DNA of 5,756 nt, taken from Thermoanaerobaculales bacterium. GTDB lineage: Bacteria; Acidobacteriota; Thermoanaerobaculia; Thermoanaerobaculales; Sulfomarinibacteraceae. Under the pieces are notes generated by a model. It saw only the letters and a program-made list of their open reading frames with translations, made no database searches and was not told the origin of the DNA. Positions 5,002 through 5,756 of this stretch are shown piece after piece (position 1 is the stretch's first letter; the number at the start of each line of letters is the position of its first letter). The stretch spans positions 1 to 5,756 of the forward strand of contig JALOKS010000283.1 in assembly GCA_025456385.1 (NCBI GenBank), in the 5' to 3' direction. Position numbers and translations under genes: made by a program.

Positions 5002-5756
5002 CGGCGGACGTGCAGGCGGTGGTGGTGCGCTGGCGCGGCGGCGACGAGGCGGCGGCCTGCCTCGGCTCCCTGCTCGCCCTCGGCGGCCCGCGGCTCGGCC
5101 GCATCACCCTCGTCGACTCGGGCTCAGGCGACGGCGGCGCCGAGCGCCTCGCGGCCGCCTTCCCGGCGGTCGAGGTGCTGGCCCTGGCTGCCAACCTCGG
5201 CTTCGCCCACGCCGCCAATCGCGGCGCCGCGGCCGGCGGGCAGGAGCTCGTGCTCCTCCTCAACCCCGACCTCGAGCTGCGCCCGGGCGCGGTCGACGCG
5301 CTCGCCGCATGCCTCGACAGCCGGCCGGAGGCCGCCGGCGCGGTGCCTCTGCTGGAGGGCCCCGACGGCCGCAGCCAGCACCGCTGGCAGCTGCGCCGCC
5401 TGCCCGGAGGGCTGCGCCTGGCGAGCGGCCGCGGCGGGGCGGCGGCCTTCGCCTCCGCGCCGCGCGCGGTGGCGCCGGTGGAGCAGCCGGCTGCCGCCGC
5501 CTGGCTGATCCGGCGCCGGGTCTGGGAGGTTCTGGGCGGCCTCGACGAGGGCTTCGCACCGGCGTGGTGGGAGGACGTCGACTTCTGCGCCAGGCTCCGG
5601 GACCGCCTCCGCGGGCCCGACGCGCCCGCCGGAGAGGGCTTCCTCGTCGAGCCGTCGGCGCGCATGGCGCACCGCGGCGGCTCCTCGGTCGCCTCCCTCG
5701 GCGACGCGGCGTTCCTCGCCGCCTTCCACCGCAACCTGCTCCGCTACGCCGCCCGC
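4998..5756 (+). CDS. Family 2 (GT-A) glycosyltransferase, rhamnosyltransferase-like (partial)
   Basis: 253 codons are open to the right edge. The start is the GTG of a GTGA overlap with the preceding gene, backed by a GGAGG. The motifs are the full set for rhamnosyltransferase-like GT2 enzymes: VDSGSGD (39-45) for nucleotide binding, NLGFAHAAN (66-74), LLLNPDLEL with the DXD-type NPD (89-91), AAWLIRRRVWEVLGGLDEGF (a surface strand and loop before the active site), WWEDVDFCARLR with E192-D193, and HRGGSS from H225. Family members are usually near 300 residues, so perhaps 40-60 residues are missing. Unlike the other GT2 gene in the window, it keeps the aspartate of the first motif (D40). The visible part contains no lysine. 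It should add a sugar to the lipid-linked intermediate in the cytoplasm; the sugar cannot be assigned. Confidence 0.88.
   Translation, partial: MTADVQAVVVRWRGGDEAAACLGSLLALGGPRLGRITLVDSGSGDGGAERLAAAFPAVEVLALAANLGFAHAANRGAAAGGQELVLLLNPDLELRPGAVDALAACLDSRPEAAGAVPLLEGPDGRSQHRWQLRRLPGGLRLASGRGGAAAFASAPRAVAPVEQPAAAAWLIRRRVWEVLGGLDEGFAPAWWEDVDFCARLRDRLRGPDAPAGEGFLVEPSARMAHRGGSSVASLGDAAFLAAFHRNLLRYAAR

Noticed and set aside
4781..5734. Minus-strand open frame of 317 codons at the right edge
   Set aside because: The plus strand here encodes a GT2 enzyme with every expected motif. The minus reading has none.
1..5756. tRNA, rRNA, CRISPR, insertion sequence or attachment site
   Set aside because: Coding sequence covers everything except 117 bases, and no such structure or long repeat was seen.

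Overview
The window is very GC-rich, gene-dense bacterial DNA and is a slice of a surface-polysaccharide (exopolysaccharide, capsule or O-antigen) assembly locus. All six genes are either a polyprenyl-phosphate sugar transferase or glycosyltransferases. Strong G/C at third codon positions, frequent GTG starts and Arg/Ala-rich proteins point to a high-GC bacterium. A Gram-negative group such as Acidobacteriota or Myxococcota would fit, but that is inference and no marker in the window fixes the taxon.

Left half (1-2770), minus strand, read right to left: a GT4 glycosyltransferase of the MtfB-like type (1655-2770), then a WbaZ-like GT4 glycosyltransferase (560-1654), then the membrane and CoA-binding-like N-terminal part of an undecaprenyl-phosphate sugar phosphotransferase (1-563, running off the left edge). 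The first two abut with no gap and in the same frame. The second and third overlap by 4 bases (GTGA). This looks like one translationally coupled operon.

Middle (2771-2887): a 117-base divergent intergenic region and the only non-coding stretch. It holds a good sigma70-type promoter for the left operon (TTTAGA, 17 bases, TACAAT) and a -10-like TATACT for the right operon. Both -10 elements end only 6-7 bases before an ATG, which predicts leaderless mRNAs on both sides. Between them lies an AAACGTTT palindrome that resembles a LacI/Cra-family operator.

Right half (2888-5756), plus strand: a GT2 glycosyltransferase (2888-3811), a GT4-like glycosyltransferase of an unusual subtype (3808-5001), and a second GT2 enzyme (4998-5756, running off the right edge). 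Each junction is a 4-base start/stop overlap (ATGA, GTGA). The three right-hand proteins contain no lysine in 957 residues and the two complete ones are over 20% alanine. The left-hand genes have 11 lysines in 922 residues.

Together the genes would charge a lipid carrier with the first sugar (left operon, last gene) and extend it with up to five further transfers on the cytoplasmic side of the membrane. No flippase, polymerase, ABC exporter, nucleotide-sugar synthesis gene, RNA gene, mobile element or CRISPR array is visible here. Donor and acceptor sugars cannot be read from the sequence.
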